A stretch of DNA of 8,106 bases from Burkholderiales bacterium (GTDB lineage Bacteria > Pseudomonadota > Gammaproteobacteria > Burkholderiales > Burkholderiaceae_C): the NCBI GenBank assembly GCA_013205525.1, contig JABMMR010000212.1, forward strand, positions 1 through 8,106. The letters run 5' to 3'. The position numbers were made by a program, and so were the translations under genes. Within the stretch, counting starts at the first letter, position 1. The number at the start of each line of letters is the position of its first letter. Shown one piece after another: positions 6,753 through 8,106 of this stretch. The notes below the pieces were generated by a model that worked only from the letters and a program-made list of their open reading frames with translations, had not been told where the DNA came from and ran no database searches.

Positions 6753-6757
6753 TTTTT

Positions 6758-7378
6758 ATGCGCGAATGGCAGCAAACCCTTCAAACCCAGCGTTGGGATG
6801 ATCACCGCTATTACCACCATTGCCGCGTGAACCAGTCGCTCCATCTCATCAGCGCCATTTCCTTTTTAGTGGCTTATGTTTATTTATTTATTGACCCTGT
6901 GGTCTCCGCCTTGATTGCTTGGCTTGTCTCCATGACCACCCGCCAAATTGGTCACTTTTTCTTTGAACCCAAGGGCTACGACGAGGTTAACCAAGCCAGC
7001 CATGAGCACAAGGAAGACATCAAAGTGGGCTACAACCTGCAGCGCAAAATTGTACTGTTGAGCATTTGTGCAGCCATTCCCGTGTTGGCCTTTTGGATGC
7101 CCAACTACCTGCAATGGGCGGTTCCCCAAGCATATGAAGACACCCCTGTGCGCATGACCGCCATCACATGGCTGTTTTTAGGTGTTGCCGGTTTGGTTTT
7201 CCGCGTTGCACAACTTTGGTGGCAAGACAGCTTAATGGCTGGTTTGGCTTGGGGTTTCAAAATCATCACCGACCCCTTCCATGACATCAAGCTTTATCAC
7301 AAGGCCCCGCTTTATTTGCTGCGCGGCGAAAGAATTGATCCCATGGAACATGTCAACGCGAAAGGCTTAGCCAGCTAA
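6758..7378 (+). CDS. Histidine-rich multi-span membrane protein, possibly Mpo1-like (DUF962)
   Basis: I do not recognise this 206-residue protein with certainty. It has about four hydrophobic segments (roughly 28-45, 47-62, 98-115, 133-152, perhaps another at 155-171) and no signal peptide. Conserved-looking polar positions are H16, H20, the pattern H21-x3-N25-x3-H29, R62-QIGHFFFE (H66, E70), H82-x-H84, and DPFHDIKLYH (H175, H181). The first two patterns resemble the Mpo1-like family, in which yeast Mpo1 is an iron-dependent dioxygenase of fatty acid alpha-oxidation; histidines near membrane faces would suit a diiron or iron enzyme acting on lipids. This is resemblance by eye, not a search. 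The gene is single, divergent from the glycosyltransferase, with a structured leader, and ends in a strong terminator hairpin. A lipid-modifying role is inferred. Confidence 0.85.
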   Translation: MREWQQTLQTQRWDDHRYYHHCRVNQSLHLISAISFLVAYVYLFIDPVVSALIAWLVSMTTRQIGHFFFEPKGYDEVNQASHEHKEDIKVGYNLQRKIVLLSICAAIPVLAFWMPNYLQWAVPQAYEDTPVRMTAITWLFLGVAGLVFRVAQLWWQDSLMAGLAWGFKIITDPFHDIKLYHKAPLYLLRGERIDPMEHVNAKGLAS

Positions 7379-7393
7379 GCCCTTCCTTTATTT
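7364..7393. terminator. Intrinsic terminator overlapping the membrane gene stop, shared with the convergent gene
   Basis: GGCTTAG (7364-7370) and CTAAGCC (7375-7381) form a perfect seven-pair stem around CCAG. CTTCCTTTATTT follows on the plus strand and TTTCGCG on the minus strand. The plus-strand TAA (7376-7378) lies in the right arm. It probably serves both convergent genes, which are separated by only 13 bp. Confidence 0.75.
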
Positions 7394-8106
7394 AGCTCGA
7401 GGCCCAGCGGGCCTTGAGCATTTCTTTAAATACTTGTCGGCGTATGGGGCTTTGTTGGTCAAGTGGGGGGGTCCACCACCAACCATCTTGTTGCATGTTT
7501 TTAGCCGCCTGCACAAATCGATTGCAGAGTTCTTCAAACATGGTGTCATCGAAGTTAAGGCTCATGATCATGCGTCCCGACCCCACCCAACTCAAAGCAA
7601 TGCCTTGCTCACGTAAATAGTATTGAAGCATCCAGTGATACCTGCCAGGCACGTCGTACAACACCGTCCACACAGTTTCCATGCCTGCAACTTGAACAGG
7701 AATTTGGGCTTCTCGCAAGCGGCTATTGAGCATGGCTTGTCTGTCAGCCCATTGTTGGCTGGCGTTGGCCAGCAAGTTCTTTACTTCGGTCGTGTCGAGT
7801 CGGTGCAAAAACACATTCATGGTGGCCATGACGGTAGGGTGGGCATTGAAGGTGCCGCGTGCAAAACAAATATTGCCTGGACGGTCGTCACGGAAACGCT
7901 TCATCCAAGCCGCATTGCCGCACAGCACGCCAATGGGCAAACCACCGCCCAAGGTCTTACCATAGGTAACCATATCGGCGTCAATGCCAAAGTAAGTTTG
8001 CGCGCCGCCTTTACCCAAACGGAAACCCAAAAACACTTCATCAAATATGAGTGCAATACCTTTGTCTGTGCACACTTGACGCAAAGTTTGCAACCAAGTG
8101 GTGTAG
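7392..8106 (-). CDS. Class III (glutamate-1-semialdehyde aminotransferase-like) PLP enzyme, 5' end cut by window
   Basis: The 237 C-terminal residues of a fold-type I PLP enzyme are visible. IALIFDEVFLGFR carries the aspartate that contacts the PLP ring nitrogen, and TYGKTLGGGLPIG carries the Schiff-base lysine (codon at 7956-7958). Both match the glutamate-1-semialdehyde 2,1-aminomutase / class III aminotransferase group. The C-terminal domain is less like HemL: it contains ETVWTVLYDVPGRYHWMLQYY, SWVGSGRMIMSLNFDD and a QDGWWWTPP segment. I therefore do not call it hemL; an aminotransferase or aminomutase with another substrate, or the end of a larger multidomain protein, is possible. The reading frame continues through the right edge and the start is not in the window. 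It converges on the membrane protein gene and shares its terminator. Confidence 0.88.
   Translation of the reverse strand, partial: YTTWLQTLRQVCTDKGIALIFDEVFLGFRLGKGGAQTYFGIDADMVTYGKTLGGGLPIGVLCGNAAWMKRFRDDRPGNICFARGTFNAHPTVMATMNVFLHRLDTTEVKNLLANASQQWADRQAMLNSRLREAQIPVQVAGMETVWTVLYDVPGRYHWMLQYYLREQGIALSWVGSGRMIMSLNFDDTMFEELCNRFVQAAKNMQQDGWWWTPPLDQQSPIRRQVFKEMLKARWASS

Noticed and set aside
7400..7414. Perfect hairpin AGGCCC-AGC-GGGCCT
   Set aside because: It lies inside the coding end of the aminotransferase, upstream of the better terminator, with no T-run; probably a consequence of codon choice.
1..8106. Search by eye for CRISPR arrays, insertion sequences, tRNA or rRNA genes, toxin-antitoxin or defence genes
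   Set aside because: No tandem spaced repeats, transposase motifs, cloverleaf arms or related proteins were seen; genes are tightly packed and of ordinary chromosomal type.

Overview
The window reads as ordinary chromosome of a betaproteobacterium, most likely Burkholderiales and probably Comamonadaceae. This rests on protein style only: the exonuclease III N-terminus (LTSLNLNGIRS), the ArfB sequence, the single-chain indolepyruvate ferredoxin oxidoreductase, and moderate GC content with an AT-rich intergenic region. No mobile element, CRISPR array, tRNA or rRNA is visible. Six genes fill almost all of the sequence, and two of them run off the ends.

Left part (1-4108, minus strand): a very long open frame encodes a fused indolepyruvate ferredoxin oxidoreductase. 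At least 1110 residues are visible and only its extreme C-terminus is cut off by the window start. Upstream of it on the same strand is pyrE (orotate phosphoribosyltransferase), with a 77-bp gap that holds a stem-loop at the pyrE stop codon.

Middle (4119-5309, plus strand): an exonuclease III family gene (xthA) diverges from pyrE with only 10 bp between start codons and probably starts at TTG. Its stop codon abuts the ATG of arfB, a GGQ-motif ribosome-rescue hydrolase, so the two look like a translationally coupled pair. A family GT4 glycosyltransferase (5343-6578, minus) converges on arfB across a 33-bp gap that contains nested inverted repeats.

Right part: a 179-bp AT-rich intergenic region separates the glycosyltransferase from a divergent small membrane protein (6758-7378, plus). 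That protein has a histidine pattern reminiscent of the Mpo1-like (DUF962) family. The intergenic region holds two candidate Pho-box-like sites on opposite strands, one overlapping a dyad. It also holds a nine-T tract, a short direct repeat where the glycosyltransferase ribosome binding site should be, and a hairpin plus T-rich run just before the membrane gene's ribosome binding site. The membrane gene ends inside a strong hairpin terminator shared with a convergent class III aminotransferase (glutamate-1-semialdehyde aminotransferase-like). That last gene is cut off at the right edge.

The most suggestive unit is the divergent glycosyltransferase / membrane protein pair with its elaborate control region. 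A phosphate-responsive membrane lipid or envelope modification module is a plausible but unproven reading. The remaining genes are housekeeping or central metabolism.
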